DNA of 43,748 bases from Thermaceae bacterium (GCA_015478585.1 JADMIM010000022.1:1-43748); one strand, 5' to 3'. Counted from the stretch's first letter, positions 22,438 through 31,388 are shown. A program made the numbers and translations. Notes: generated by a model not told the origin, from the letters alone.

Positions 22438-23400
22438 TCAATTGCGCCTCGAGCGCAACCGAATCACCTGATTCAAGAGCACCGCCACCAGCAAGATGCT
22501 GCCGATGATGATGGCCTGCTGCTCGGCGGGGATAAAGGCCAGGGTCAGGCCATTGCGCACCACCCCCACCAGCAGAAGTCCCAGCAAAGTTCCTACGATG
22601 CTGCCCGAGCCACCCGAGATAGAAGCCCCGCCCAACACCACCGCGGTGATGGCATCAAGCTCCGTACCTATGCCCGCATCAGAGCGAGCTGAAGAAACCC
22701 GTGCCGTAAAAATCACCCCAGCCACCCCAGCCAGCGCCCCTGAAAGGGTGTAAACCAGCACCAGCACCCGGTTTACCGGCACACCCGAAAACCGCGCCGC
22801 CATAGCATTGTTGCCGATCGCATAGATAAATCGCCCCAGGGTGGTTTTCGCCAGCAAAAGCCCTACCAACAGGGCCAGCACCCCAAACACCAACAGTTGG
22901 GTGGGAACTGACCCAAGGTAGCCTGCACCCAGGGCCAGAAACTCCGGCGGGTAGCTGCCAAAGGAGCGGGCCTGGGAGATACCCAGAGCCAGCCCCCGGA
23001 AAATCGCCAGGGTTGCCAGGGTTACGATTAAAGGGGGAATGCCTGCGCGAGTGATGAGTTGGCCGTTGATAAAGCCGCACAGCGCTCCAGTTCCGACGGC
23101 AATTGCCGCTGCCAGCCAGACCTCGAGGCCCATGTGGTGCAGTATCCCCATTACGATGCCAGAAAGGCCCAGCACCGAGCCCACCGAAAGGTCAATGCCC
23201 CCGGTGATGATGACTAAGGTCATGCCCAGCGCTGCCAGCCCGGTTTCCACCGATATACGGGTGATCTCGAAGAAGTTTGAGAAGCTGAGGAAGGCCGGGG
23301 AAAGGCCATTCATATAGATGGCCGCGATAATCAACCCGACCACCAAAACCAGCTCCGACCAGGGCAGAGCCAAAGTGCGCTTGCTGGGCCTGTCGCTCAC
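22438..23400 (-). CDS. rhaQ: Rhamnose ABC transporter permease (second)
   Basis: A 320-residue inner-membrane permease of the ribose/AI-2 type, about eight to ten hydrophobic segments. The family signature for interaction with the ATPase is seen near residues 218-235 and in VLGGASISGGSGSIVGTLLG. Conserved block ALGMTLVIITGGIDLSVGS lies near residue 55. It overlaps the preceding permease by 4 bp (GTGA), so GTG at 23400 is the start. The paralogous permease is encoded immediately upstream; which is P or Q is by convention only. Confidence 0.87.
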   Translation of the reverse strand: MSDRPSKRTLALPWSELVLVVGLIIAAIYMNGLSPAFLSFSNFFEITRISVETGLAALGMTLVIITGGIDLSVGSVLGLSGIVMGILHHMGLEVWLAAAIAVGTGALCGFINGQLITRAGIPPLIVTLATLAIFRGLALGISQARSFGSYPPEFLALGAGYLGSVPTQLLVFGVLALLVGLLLAKTTLGRFIYAIGNNAMAARFSGVPVNRVLVLVYTLSGALAGVAGVIFTARVSSARSDAGIGTELDAITAVVLGGASISGGSGSIVGTLLGLLLVGVVRNGLTLAFIPAEQQAIIIGSILLVAVLLNQVIRLRSRRN

Positions 23401-24368
23401 GTGGGCCTCCGGCTCGAGGGCCAGCGGAAGCTAAAGTTCAAGGCTCCGCGCTTGCGGGCCACATCTAACGCTACCGCCAGCAAGATGAACAAGCCCTGTA
23501 GCGACTGCTCCCAGTAGGCCGAAACCCGCAGGAAGGTCAGGGCGGTGCCCGTCACCCCCACCAAAAGCGCTCCCAAAAACGAGCCCAAGGCCGTGCCAGA
23601 GCCGCCAAAGATGTTGGTTCCACCCACCACTACCGCCGTAATCACCACGAACTCAAAGCCTTGCCCGGTGTTGGACTGCACGGTGGTGAAGCGCGTAGCA
23701 AAAGCCATCGTAGCCAGCCCCACCAGCGCTCCCGAGAGCATGAACACTGAGACATAGGTGCGCTCCACGGCGATACCCGCCAGCCGGGCGGCGGCGGGGT
23801 TGGAGCCCACCGCATACAGCGAGCGGCCCCAGCGGGTTTGAGAGAATACCCAAGCCCCCACCAGCAGCGTCGCCAGCATCAGCCAGACCGGATTAGGTAG
23901 GCCCAGTGTGCTTCCCGTCCCCACCGTCCGGAAGTTGGCGGGGAGGTCGTAAATCCAGGAGCCCCCGGTGACCAAAATAATCACCCCACGAATCACCGTC
24001 AGCATTCCCAGGGTGACAATAATGCTGGGAATACGGGCATAGGCCACCAGCAAGCCGTTAATCAGGCCAATGGCGGCACCCGTGCCGATGGCGTACAAAA
24101 ACACCAGCGGAATCGGAACCCCAGCCTTGGCACTCAGCCCCGCTACCGTAGAACAGGCTGCCAGGATTGCCCCTACTGAAATATCTATCTGAGCGGTGAG
24201 AATCACCGCAGTCATGCCCATGGCCGCGATGGTGATATAGGAGATATTGACCAAAATATCCGAGGCATTGCGGGCGTTGTAAAAACCCGGAGCAAACACC
24301 GCCAGCACAATGCCCAGCAGCACCAGGAAAAAGATGATGGAAAGCTCGCGGCCCCGGTCAACGTACAT
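23397..24368 (-). CDS. rhaP: Rhamnose ABC transporter permease (first)
   Basis: A 323-residue inner-membrane permease, paralogous to the one encoded downstream. It shows AMGMTAVILTAQIDISVGAI near residue 50 and VVGGTNIFGGSGTALGSFLG near residue 250, matching the branched-chain/ribose-type permease family. Together the two should form a heterodimeric channel driven by the ATPase encoded just upstream. GGAGG lies 4-5 nt before the ATG at 24368. Confidence 0.87.
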   Translation of the reverse strand: MYVDRGRELSIIFFLVLLGIVLAVFAPGFYNARNASDILVNISYITIAAMGMTAVILTAQIDISVGAILAACSTVAGLSAKAGVPIPLVFLYAIGTGAAIGLINGLLVAYARIPSIIVTLGMLTVIRGVIILVTGGSWIYDLPANFRTVGTGSTLGLPNPVWLMLATLLVGAWVFSQTRWGRSLYAVGSNPAAARLAGIAVERTYVSVFMLSGALVGLATMAFATRFTTVQSNTGQGFEFVVITAVVVGGTNIFGGSGTALGSFLGALLVGVTGTALTFLRVSAYWEQSLQGLFILLAVALDVARKRGALNFSFRWPSSRRPT

Positions 24369-24388
24369 AGGCCCTCCGAGAGTGCTGA

Positions 24389-24458
24389 TAGCCCATAGTC
24401 AATAGCTGATAGCTAAAGGCGCGGGGGAGGTAGAAGGTAGCGGGTAGAGAGAAAGAAG
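24389..24458. repeat. Heptamer arrays between ATPase and permease genes (I)
   Basis: Two blocks of exact 7-bp register: TAGCCCA, TAGTCAA, TAGCTGA, TAGCTAA (24389-24416) and TAGAAGG, TAGCGGG, TAGAGAG, AAAGAAG (24431-24458). No gene is in this 147-bp gap. Confidence 0.7.
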
Positions 24459-24484
24459 CGTTTTTATCGCCTCCCCCTTCTTTT

Positions 24485-24514
24485 CGACCCCCGACCCCCG
24501 ACCTCCGACCCCCG
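24485..24514. repeat. Heptamer array between ATPase and permease genes (II)
   Basis: CGACCCC, CGACCCC, CGACCTC, CGACCCC, then CG, ending one base before the ATPase stop codon (24516-24518). Reverse-complement units read GGGGTCG, related to GGTCGAA in hemW. Confidence 0.75.
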
Positions 24515-24515
24515 T

Positions 24516-26012
24516 TCATGCTTGCACCCCTGCGGCAATTGAACCGGTTGCTGCTCGCATCACGTCCTCCTGGGTGGCCCCTCTAGGCAACTCCCCGGCG
24601 ATTCGTCCCCGGTGCATCACCAGGATGCGGTCAGCCATGCCCAACACCTCGACCAACTCGGAAGAAATCATCAGAATCCCCAATCCTTGCCCCACCAGCT
24701 CGTCCATCAGGCGGTGAATCTCGGCCTTGGCCCCCACGTCTACGCCTTGGGTGGGCTCGTCGAGAATCAAAACCTTGGGCCGGGTGGCGAGCCACTTGGC
24801 AATCACCACCTTCTGCTGGTTGCCCCCCGAGAGGCTTGAGGCCAACAGCGCTGCCAAAGGCGGGCGGATGTCGAGTTTTTGGCTAAACTCCGCGAACACC
24901 TTATCCTCGAGGTTCCCGCCCAGCCAGCCCCCCAGCCGCAGCAGCGGCAGGGTCATGTTTTTGCCCAGCGAGAAGGGCAGAATCAGCCCCTGGCGGCCCC
25001 GGTCTTCGGGCAGCAGGGCTACCCCCTGCTGGATAGCCCCTTGGGGGCTGCGGGGAAGTGGCTGGCCTTCCAGCAAAACCTCTCCCGAAGCGTAGGAGTC
25101 CAGGCCGAAGATGGCCCGCGCCACCTCGGTGCGCCCCGAACCCACCAGCCCAGCCAGCCCCACGATTTCGCCCTCGTGGATGGTGAGATTTATATCCTCG
25201 AGTAGCCCTGGCTGGCTTAGGTGGCGCACTTCCAGCAGGGGCTTGCCTGTGGGCCGGGGATTGCGTGGGAAGAGTTGCCCGGCGACCCGTCCGACCATCT
25301 TGGAAATTAGCCAGTTGCTGTCAAACTCTCCGGCTTTGGCACTACCGACCATCTCGCCATCGCGCAGCACGCTAACCCGGTCAGCAATGGTAAACACCTC
25401 CTCGAGGCGGTGGGTGATGTAAATCATCGCTACACCCTGGGTTCTCAAGCCCCGCACCACCTCCATCAGCCGCTCGGTATCGCGGGTGGTCAGGGCGGCG
25501 GTGGGTTCATCCAAAATCAGGATGCGGGCTTGTTGCAAGAGGGCCTTGGCAATTTCCACAAGCTGGGCCCTGGCCTTGCCTAAGTCGCCCAGCCGTGCCC
25601 GTAAAGGCAGTTCCATGCCCAGACGCTCGAACAAGCCCTGGGCCCGGTGGCTCATCTCGGCCCAGTCAATCCGGCCCGCCCTCATCGGCTGGTGGCCCAT
25701 GAAGAGGTTTTCCAGCACCGAGAGGTCGGGGTAGAGGCTGGTCTCTTGATAGATGGTAGCGATACCGGCGGCCTGAGCCTGACGCGGCGAGCCAAAACCG
25801 GCCTCGTTGCCCTCGAGCAAAATTCGTCCGCTATCAGGCCGGTAGGCCCCGGAGAGAATCTTGATGAGCGTACTTTTGCCAGCCCCATTCTCGCCCAGCA
25901 GGGCGTGAACCTCGCCGGGATTCAGGTCGAAGGAAACCCCCCGCAAAGCCCGGGTGCCGCCAAAGCGCTTCTCGATGTTCTCCAACTTCAGAAGAGAGGT
26001 TTCAGCGTCCAC
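24516..26012 (-). CDS. rhaT: Rhamnose ABC transporter ATP-binding protein
   Basis: A 498-residue sugar-type ATPase with two nucleotide-binding domains in one chain. First domain: Walker A GENGAGKST (near residue 38), signature region LGKARAQLVEIAKAL (divergent LSGGQ), Walker B ILILDEPTAALT. Second domain: degenerate Walker A GLVGSGRTEVARA, a full LSGGNQQKVVIAKWL and VLILDEPTQGVDVGAK. This pattern (one strong, one weak site) is typical for ribose-type transporters. The GTG start overlaps the regulator gene by 11 bp with AAGGGGG upstream. Name follows the rhizobial RhaSTPQ system. Confidence 0.88.
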   Translation of the reverse strand: MDAETSLLKLENIEKRFGGTRALRGVSFDLNPGEVHALLGENGAGKSTLIKILSGAYRPDSGRILLEGNEAGFGSPRQAQAAGIATIYQETSLYPDLSVLENLFMGHQPMRAGRIDWAEMSHRAQGLFERLGMELPLRARLGDLGKARAQLVEIAKALLQQARILILDEPTAALTTRDTERLMEVVRGLRTQGVAMIYITHRLEEVFTIADRVSVLRDGEMVGSAKAGEFDSNWLISKMVGRVAGQLFPRNPRPTGKPLLEVRHLSQPGLLEDINLTIHEGEIVGLAGLVGSGRTEVARAIFGLDSYASGEVLLEGQPLPRSPQGAIQQGVALLPEDRGRQGLILPFSLGKNMTLPLLRLGGWLGGNLEDKVFAEFSQKLDIRPPLAALLASSLSGGNQQKVVIAKWLATRPKVLILDEPTQGVDVGAKAEIHRLMDELVGQGLGILMISSELVEVLGMADRILVMHRGRIAGELPRGATQEDVMRAATGSIAAGVQA

Positions 26013-26820
26013 TGCGCCCCCTTGCTACTGAGACCACCTGAATCTGCTGGCTGATAGCCTCGAGTTCGCTCAGGGGTGCATCGGTGATGAGGGTATCCAC
26101 TGAATCTAGACCTGTCACCGATGCCAAGGCCACCACCCCCAGCTTGGAAGCATCAATCAGGGCAGTAGCTTCACGAGCAGTGTGGATCAAAGCCCGCTTC
26201 ATATCCACTTCGGCCAGGTGGGAGTCGGTGAACCCGGCTTCAGCATCCAAGCCTTGTGCGGAGAAAAAAACCTTGTCGGTATGAAGTCCAGTGAGCGTTG
26301 CCAAAGCAATCGGCCCCACAAATGAATGGGTTTGCAACCGCAAGGTACCCCCCACCCCAATCACTTCGGTGCGGCTCGAGGCCAGCTCAGTTAATACATC
26401 GAGGCCGTTGGTGATCACGGTAATGGGCCGATCCCGCAAGATTCTAGCCAGATATAAGGCACTGGTGGAGCAGTCCAGGGCTACGGTATCCCCGTCTTGT
26501 ACCCGCTCTGCTGCGGCCTCGGCCATCCGTTCTTTGGCGATGCGGTTGCGCTCGAGGCGAGCTTGGTGGGAAACCTCGCGGGCCACTCGCGTTGCCAATT
26601 TTGCTCCACCGAAAATCCGCTCCACCACCCCTGCTTCGGACAAGGTCTCGAGGTCGCGCCGCACGGTCATTTCCGACACGCCAAAGTGCGAAGCCAGCTC
26701 ACTAATCGGCAAAACCTGCTTGCTCGAGAGCAGAGCCTTGATTTCCTCCTGTCGTTGGCTGGGCAACAATGCGGGCATATTCATGGGTAAGACACCGTAC
26801 TTTCGTGTATGACGAGCCAT
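26002..26820 (-). CDS. rhaR: DeoR-family transcriptional regulator of the rhamnose operon
   Basis: A 272-residue DeoR-type protein. The N-terminal winged helix-turn-helix is seen in QRQEEIKALLSSK and SELASHFGVSEMTVRRDLETLSEAGVVERIFGGA (about residues 22-70). The C-terminal DeoR sensor domain contains IAKERMAEAAAERVQDGDTVALD and VITNGLDVL, expected to bind a phosphorylated sugar or rhamnulose compound. It is the first gene of the operon and overlaps the ATPase by 11 bp. The ATG at 26820 is annotated; a second ATG at 26784 (MNMPALLP) would also give a complete DNA-binding domain. DeoR-type RhaR regulators are known for rhamnose regulons in Bacilli and Chloroflexi. Confidence 0.87.
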   Translation of the reverse strand: MARHTRKYGVLPMNMPALLPSQRQEEIKALLSSKQVLPISELASHFGVSEMTVRRDLETLSEAGVVERIFGGAKLATRVAREVSHQARLERNRIAKERMAEAAAERVQDGDTVALDCSTSALYLARILRDRPITVITNGLDVLTELASSRTEVIGVGGTLRLQTHSFVGPIALATLTGLHTDKVFFSAQGLDAEAGFTDSHLAEVDMKRALIHTAREATALIDASKLGVVALASVTGLDSVDTLITDAPLSELEAISQQIQVVSVARGRSGR

Positions 26821-26824
26821 TTAG

Positions 26825-26870
26825 CTTTGTGAACTTTTGGTAGCCTAACACACGAGTTCACAAAGCGCAA
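26825..26870 (-). promoter_or_regulatory. Promoter and inverted-repeat operator of the rhamnose operon
   Basis: Minus-strand promoter: -35 TTGCGC (26870-26865), 17-bp spacer, -10 TAGGCT (26847-26842). An exact 10-bp inverted repeat, CTTTGTGAAC (26825-26834) and GTTCACAAAG (26856-26865), spaced by 21 bp, encloses the -10 and touches the -35. Repressor bound to both arms would block polymerase. The neighbouring DeoR-type gene product is the obvious candidate to bind it, by inference. Confidence 0.7.
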
Positions 26871-27075
26871 CGGGTGTGAGGTCGTTTTGCCCGTGCCGCG
26901 GAGTTATTCTGAAAACTGCGATGGGGTAGGGTTTGTCGCAACCAAAGTAAAAATCCCCGACTTGCACCCGGTGAAAGCCGTTTCTGATGCCTAAAAACAG
27001 CCAATTTCCGACCTTGACCTAATGTGACCTCTGACCTCTTCGGTAGCTGATTTCCAGGCATACTATGAACACGAG

Positions 27076-28125
27076 ATGAGTCTGCTTAGCGAAGCCTCGG
27101 TGCTCGAGGCCCTTAAAACGGTGAATGATCCTGAGCTGCACAAGGACTTGGTGAGCTTGGGAATGGTAGAAAAAATTGTCCTCGAAGGCGGCAAGGTGGG
27201 GGTAAAAATCAACCTCACCACCCCAGCCTGTCCCCTTAAAAGCCAGATTGAATCGGAGGTACGGGCGGCCCTGATCGAAGCCGGTGCGCAAGCAGTGGAA
27301 GTGCAGTTTGGTGCGACGGTGCGTCCTCCTCAAACCACGGCTATCTTCGGGGTGAAGTATATCGTGGCAGTGGCCTCGGGCAAGGGTGGGGTAGGCAAGA
27401 GCACGGTGGCTGCCAACCTCGCCATCAGCCTGGCTCTAGACGGGGCCAAGGTCGGATTGCTCGACGCGGATATTTACGGCCCCTCGCAGGCCCAGATGTT
27501 CGGTACCCAAGCCGAGAAGCTGCGGGTCAACGAGCAAAAGCAGATGATTCCCCTGGAGCGCTACGGCATCAAGCTGCTCTCGATTGCCAACCTCATCCCA
27601 CCCGGTCAGGCCATGATCTGGCGTGGCCCCATTTTGCACGGCACCATCAAGCAATTCCTGAGCGACGTGGCCTGGGGCGAACTCGACTATTTGGTGGTGG
27701 ACATGCCTCCGGGAACCGGCGACGTGCAGCTTTCGCTGTCGCAACTTGCCAAGCTGTCGGGGGTTGTAATCGTGACCACCCCGCAGGATGTTGCGCGCAT
27801 TGATGCTGAGCGTGCGGTAGATGGCTTCAAGAAAGTCCAGGTGCCCATTTTAGGTATCGTGGAGAACATGTCCTACCTCGAGCAGGCCCAGGGTCGTCTG
27901 CATATTTTTGGTCAGGGTGGCGGGCACAAGATGGCGGAAAGCTACGAAACCGCCTTCCTGGGCGAGATTCCTATCGCTGTCTCGGTGCGTGAGGGGGGCG
28001 ATGTGGGGGTTCCGGTGGTGGTGGGCCTGCCCGATTCCGCCGAGGCTACAGCTCTGCGCAGCATTGCTCGCAATCTGGCCGGGCAGCTTTCGGTGCGATC
28101 CTACCTGCTGCTGCCGATGGTGTAG
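27076..28125 (+). CDS. mrp: Mrp/ApbC-family P-loop ATPase lacking the CxxC motif
   Basis: A 349-residue protein with an N-terminal MIP18/DUF59 domain (about 1-80, with the conserved Cys in TTPACPLKSQIE) and a ParA-like ATPase domain with deviant Walker A GKGGVGKST (about 100-108) and DMPPGTGDVQLSL. The family carries or inserts Fe-S clusters, usually bound by a C-terminal CPxC. Here the matching place reads ENMSYLEQAQGRLHIFGQGGG with no Cys, and there is no Cys elsewhere in the ATPase domain. A cluster at the usual site is therefore unlikely. TACTAT lies 9 nt before the ATG. A SufR-like gene follows at 7 nt. Confidence 0.88.
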   Translation: MSLLSEASVLEALKTVNDPELHKDLVSLGMVEKIVLEGGKVGVKINLTTPACPLKSQIESEVRAALIEAGAQAVEVQFGATVRPPQTTAIFGVKYIVAVASGKGGVGKSTVAANLAISLALDGAKVGLLDADIYGPSQAQMFGTQAEKLRVNEQKQMIPLERYGIKLLSIANLIPPGQAMIWRGPILHGTIKQFLSDVAWGELDYLVVDMPPGTGDVQLSLSQLAKLSGVVIVTTPQDVARIDAERAVDGFKKVQVPILGIVENMSYLEQAQGRLHIFGQGGGHKMAESYETAFLGEIPIAVSVREGGDVGVPVVVGLPDSAEATALRSIARNLAGQLSVRSYLLLPMV

Positions 28126-28132
28126 GTGGGTT

Positions 28133-28753
28133 ATGGCGATGGGAATGGGAGAAACCAAACTGCGCATCCTCGAGCGCTTGCGTTCTAAAGCTTGCTGTGC
28201 AGGCGACCTAGCCTCGAATTTGGGCATCAGCAAGGTGGCCGTGCATCGCCACCTGGAAGACTTGGAGCGGGAGGGGCTGGTACGGGCTCGAGTCGAGAAA
28301 AACCTGGGCCGGGGCCGCCCCAAGCAGGTCTTCGTGGCGGTGGACGAACAAGCTCAGTATGCCCGCATGTGCGACGACATCCTGACCCATCTGCGCGAAC
28401 TATTTGGTACGGGCATGGTGCTGGAAGTGCTTTCGCGCCGCAATGCCAAACTGCTGGGCGAACTCACCCCCTATCTCGAGGGCTTGAGCCTGGAGCAAAA
28501 ACTCTACCGCCTGGCCGAGTTTCTGACCCAGCAGGGTTATCAGGCCAGCTATTACCAGGAAAATGGTTTTTGGTATCTGGAACAGGGTCGCTGCCCCAAG
28601 CTAGCCCTCTCGATGGAGCACCCCGAGTTTTGTGGAGCCGAACTCGAGATGTACCAGAAACTCCTGAGCCTGCCAATTTTGCGCGAGGAGCGTATCGTGC
28701 TGGGGGGCAGTTGCTGCCGTTACCGTATTGGTTCGGTCAACCTGCAAAGCTGA
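28133..28753 (+). CDS. SufR-like iron-sulfur-sensing transcriptional regulator
   Basis: A 206-residue regulator with an N-terminal winged helix (ILERLRSKACCAGDLASNLGISKVAVHRHLEDLEREGLV) and a C-terminal Cys-rich region. The pattern is Cys-x12-Cys (RCPKLALSMEHPEFCG) then 26 residues and Cys-Cys (GGSCCRYRI). Cyanobacterial SufR uses a similar set of Cys to bind a 4Fe-4S cluster and repress the suf operon. One Cys spacing differs here. The gene follows mrp by 7 nt, so it probably belongs to a small Fe-S operon; no suf genes are in the window. Start 28133 is in frame with later ATGs at 28139 and 28145. Confidence 0.78.
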   Translation: MAMGMGETKLRILERLRSKACCAGDLASNLGISKVAVHRHLEDLEREGLVRARVEKNLGRGRPKQVFVAVDEQAQYARMCDDILTHLRELFGTGMVLEVLSRRNAKLLGELTPYLEGLSLEQKLYRLAEFLTQQGYQASYYQENGFWYLEQGRCPKLALSMEHPEFCGAELEMYQKLLSLPILREERIVLGGSCCRYRIGSVNLQS

Positions 28754-28907
28754 GTTTGATGACCTAGACCACTCAGAGGACGAGTCGAGGGAAATCACCG
28801 GGCATTCGGTCAGCGGGCGGCTGTGGCTGGTAAGCTTCACCCAACGAGAGGTGGCAATTCGTATCGTCAGCGCGAGAAAAGCCAGATGCAAAGAGCAAAC
28901 AAAGTAA
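28752..28907 (+). pseudogene. BrnT-like toxin, decayed C-terminal fragment
   Basis: An open stretch in the frame ending at TAA 28905-28907 reads EFDDLDHSEDESREI, then GRLWLVSFTQREVAIRIVSARKA. This matches the C-terminal half of BrnT-type RelE-fold toxins (DPDHSEDE ... GRLLVV..TER...RIISARKA). The N-terminal half and the start are missing, and its 5' edge joins the 3' end of the SufR-like gene. Just after it, in another frame (28909 on), SKTSKPQIASDEL resembles the start of a CopG-type antitoxin, then degenerates. The rest up to 29042 has no gene. Confidence 0.5.
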
Positions 28908-29042
28908 GAGCAAAACTTCTAAACCTCAAATAGCATCCGATGAGCTGGTGCACCGTAAGGTATCCCGAACAACAAAACCCGTGGTTGGGGGTATTGGTGG
29001 GAACCACGCGGTGTCAGTCTGAGCAGATAACTGTAATAGATG

Positions 29043-31319
29043 CTAAATGAGCCGCAGCTCGAGCCCCCCGTCCTTCAACCCAATCGTCAGGCTTCCGCCA
29101 TTCTTCAGGCTCCCGAACAGCAGCAGGTCGGCCAAGGGTTTCTTGATGCTGTCCTGGATGAGCCGGGCCAGGGGCCGGGCCCCCATGGTGGGGTCGTAGC
29201 CTTTTTCGGAGAACCAGTTCAGAGCTGCCTCGGTGACGCTCAGTGTGACCTTGCGCTCGGCGAGTTGAAGCTCGAGCTGCCTTATAAACTTGCCCACAAT
29301 CTGCCGCATCACCACCGGCGAGAGCGCGTCGAAATGCACTACTGAGTCGAGCCGGTTGCGGAACTCCGGGGTGAACATCCGCTTCAGGGCTTCGTCGGTG
29401 GCCTCGGCTTTGGTTCCGCCCAGGAAGCCCACCCTTGTCTCGCTGGCCTCCGAAGCCCCGGCGTTGGTGGTCATGATGAGGACGACGCTCCTGAAATCCA
29501 CGTTTTTGCCGTTGTGGTCGGTGAGCTTGCCGTAGTCCATGACTTGGAGCAGCACCGAGAACAGGTCGGGGTGGGCCTTTTCGATCTCGTCCAAAAGCAG
29601 GATGCAGTGGGGGTTTTGCAGCACGGCATCGGTGAGCAGGCCGCCCTGGTCGAAGCCCACGTAGCCCGGAGGTGCGCCGATGAGCCTCGAGACCGAGTGC
29701 TTTTCCATGTACTCCGACATGTCGAAACGCAGCAGCGGCACACCCAGCGAGCTTGCCAGTTGCCGCGCCAGTTCAGTTTTGCCCACGCCCGTCGGCCCGG
29801 AGAAGAGGTAGCTGCCAATCGGCTTCTGGGGGTCGCGCAGGCCCGCCCTGGCGAGCTTGATGGCGCTGGCGACCTCAGAGACGGCCTTATCCTGCCCGTA
29901 GACGGCGGATTTCAGCTCCGACTCGAGGTTTTGTAGCACGGCTTGGTCGTCCCTCGAGAGGTTCTTGGGTGGGATGCGGGCCATCCGGGCCACGGTGGCC
30001 TCGACTTCCGAGCTGCCGATTTCCTTGACCCTGGCCCCGGCAGGCTTCAAAGCTTGAGCGGCCCCGGCCTCGTCCAGCACATCCAAAGCCGAGTCGGGCA
30101 GGCGGCGCTCGGAGAGATGGCGGGTGGCGAGTTCCACCGCGCGGCGCAGCGACTCCTGGGTGTAGGGCAAGCCGTGATGGGCCTCGAGCCGACTCTTCAG
30201 CCCCTCGAGAATCTTCACCGCATCCTCCTGGGAGGGCTCGAGCAGGTCTATCTTCTGGAAGCGCCTGGCGATGGCCCGGTCTTTCTCGAAGTGCTTGTAT
30301 TCGCCGAAAGTGGTGGCTCCGATGCACTTGAGTTTGCCGCTGAGGGCTGGTTTGAGCAGGTTGGAGGCATCCACCGTGGAGCCGGTGGTGCTGCCCGCGC
30401 CCACGATGGTGTGAATCTCGTCAATAAACAAAATTGCCTTGGGGTGGGCCTCGAGGGCTTTCATCACCGCCTTGACCCGCTCCTCGAAATCGCCCCGGAA
30501 GCGCGTACCAGCCAGCAGCGAGCCGATGTCGAGGGCGAAAACCTCGGCCCCAAGCAGCTTTTCGGGGAGCGGTGTGCCCTCACTTCCCCGGCCCCCTCTC
30601 CCAGCGGTAGAGGGGGAGAGGGATGTATCCGCGATGCGCTGAGCCAGCCCCTCCACCAAGGCGGTTTTGCCCACGCCGGGGTCGCCCACCAGGAGTGGAT
30701 TGTTTTTTTGCCGCCGCGAAAGTACCGTGAGGACGCGCTCGAGTTCGGCCTCTCGGCCAATTAATGGGTCGAGCTGCCCTTTTGTTGCCCGTGCAGTGAG
30801 GTTGGAGCAATACGCCTCGAGCGGGTTGTTGGAGATTGGGGCTTCGTCCTCGAGGGGGACGGGCTCGATGGGGGGGTGGGGTTGGCTGCTTTTGGGGGCG
30901 CTGCCCCTCGAGATGGCGCTGATCAAATCCAGGCGGGTGATGCCGAAGCTCTCCAAAAGAGCATAGGCCGCCGATTGGCGCTCGTCGAGAATAGCCACCA
31001 GCACATTGGCCCCGCTGGCCTGGTCGCGGCCCGCGGAGTGCATCTGGCTGATGGCTCGTTGGATTACACGCGAAAACGCTAGGGTTGGTTCGGGCTCGGC
31101 CCCAGCAATGGTCTCGAACTGGCTGAGGGATTCTTCCAGGGTTGCCCGCAGGTCGCTCAGGTCTATTTTGCAACCGCGCAAAACCCGCGCTGCGTCAGGG
31201 TCGTCCAGCAAGGCCAAGAGCAGGTGCTCGAGCCCGGAATAGGTGTGCTGCCGCTCGTGGGCAATGCTGAGCGCCCGCCGGATGGACTGCTCGAGGGTGG
31301 GGGTGAGGGGAGTATCCAC
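29043..31319 (-). CDS. clpA: ATP-dependent Clp protease ATPase subunit ClpA
   Basis: A 758-residue AAA+ unfoldase. The Clp N-domain spans about 1-140 ([27 protein letters not shown]). D1 has [15 protein letters not shown] and [18 protein letters not shown]2 has [34 protein letters not shown] and a C-terminal D2-small domain. There is no long M-domain, which separates it from ClpB. The segment [18 protein letters not shown] (about residues 232-249, between IAD and [10 protein letters not shown]) has no match in other ClpA proteins I recall and is encoded by a palindrome. The GTG start at 31319 has TACACT 9 nt upstream. No clpS or clpP is adjacent. Confidence 0.92.
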   Translation of the reverse strand: MDTPLTPTLEQSIRRALSIAHERQHTYSGLEHLLLALLDDPDAARVLRGCKIDLSDLRATLEESLSQFETIAGAEPEPTLAFSRVIQRAISQMHSAGRDQASGANVLVAILDERQSAAYALLESFGITRLDLISAISRGSAPKSSQPHPPIEPVPLEDEAPISNNPLEAYCSNLTARATKGQLDPLIGREAELERVLTVLSRRQKNNPLLVGDPGVGKTALVEGLAQRIADTSLSPSTAGRGGRGSEGTPLPEKLLGAEVFALDIGSLLAGTRFRGDFEERVKAVMKALEAHPKAILFIDEIHTIVGAGSTTGSTVDASNLLKPALSGKLKCIGATTFGEYKHFEKDRAIARRFQKIDLLEPSQEDAVKILEGLKSRLEAHHGLPYTQESLRRAVELATRHLSERRLPDSALDVLDEAGAAQALKPAGARVKEIGSSEVEATVARMARIPPKNLSRDDQAVLQNLESELKSAVYGQDKAVSEVASAIKLARAGLRDPQKPIGSYLFSGPTGVGKTELARQLASSLGVPLLRFDMSEYMEKHSVSRLIGAPPGYVGFDQGGLLTDAVLQNPHCILLLDEIEKAHPDLFSVLLQVMDYGKLTDHNGKNVDFRSVVLIMTTNAGASEASETRVGFLGGTKAEATDEALKRMFTPEFRNRLDSVVHFDALSPVVMRQIVGKFIRQLELQLAERKVTLSVTEAALNWFSEKGYDPTMGARPLARLIQDSIKKPLADLLLFGSLKNGGSLTIGLKDGGLELRLI
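30594..30622. repeat. REP-like palindrome inside clpA
   Basis: CCCTCTCCC (30594-30602), 11 nt, GGGAGAGGG (30614-30622). On the minus strand it continues CCGGGGAAGTGAGGGC, the trailing part known from dispersed REP-type elements. It is translated in frame as a Ser/Gly/Arg-rich insert in the D1 domain. Confidence 0.7.
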
Positions 31320-31388
31320 GCTAGCTCGAGTGTATCAACCCGCGCCCATCTGATTGTGCGGGAATGCCTTGCTGTGAAGCAGGCCGGT

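Noticed and set aside
27010-27037. Another heptamer array (four GACCT words before mrp)
   Set aside because: The spacings are 6, 10 and 7 bp, so the 7-bp register is not kept; possibly a remnant but not counted.
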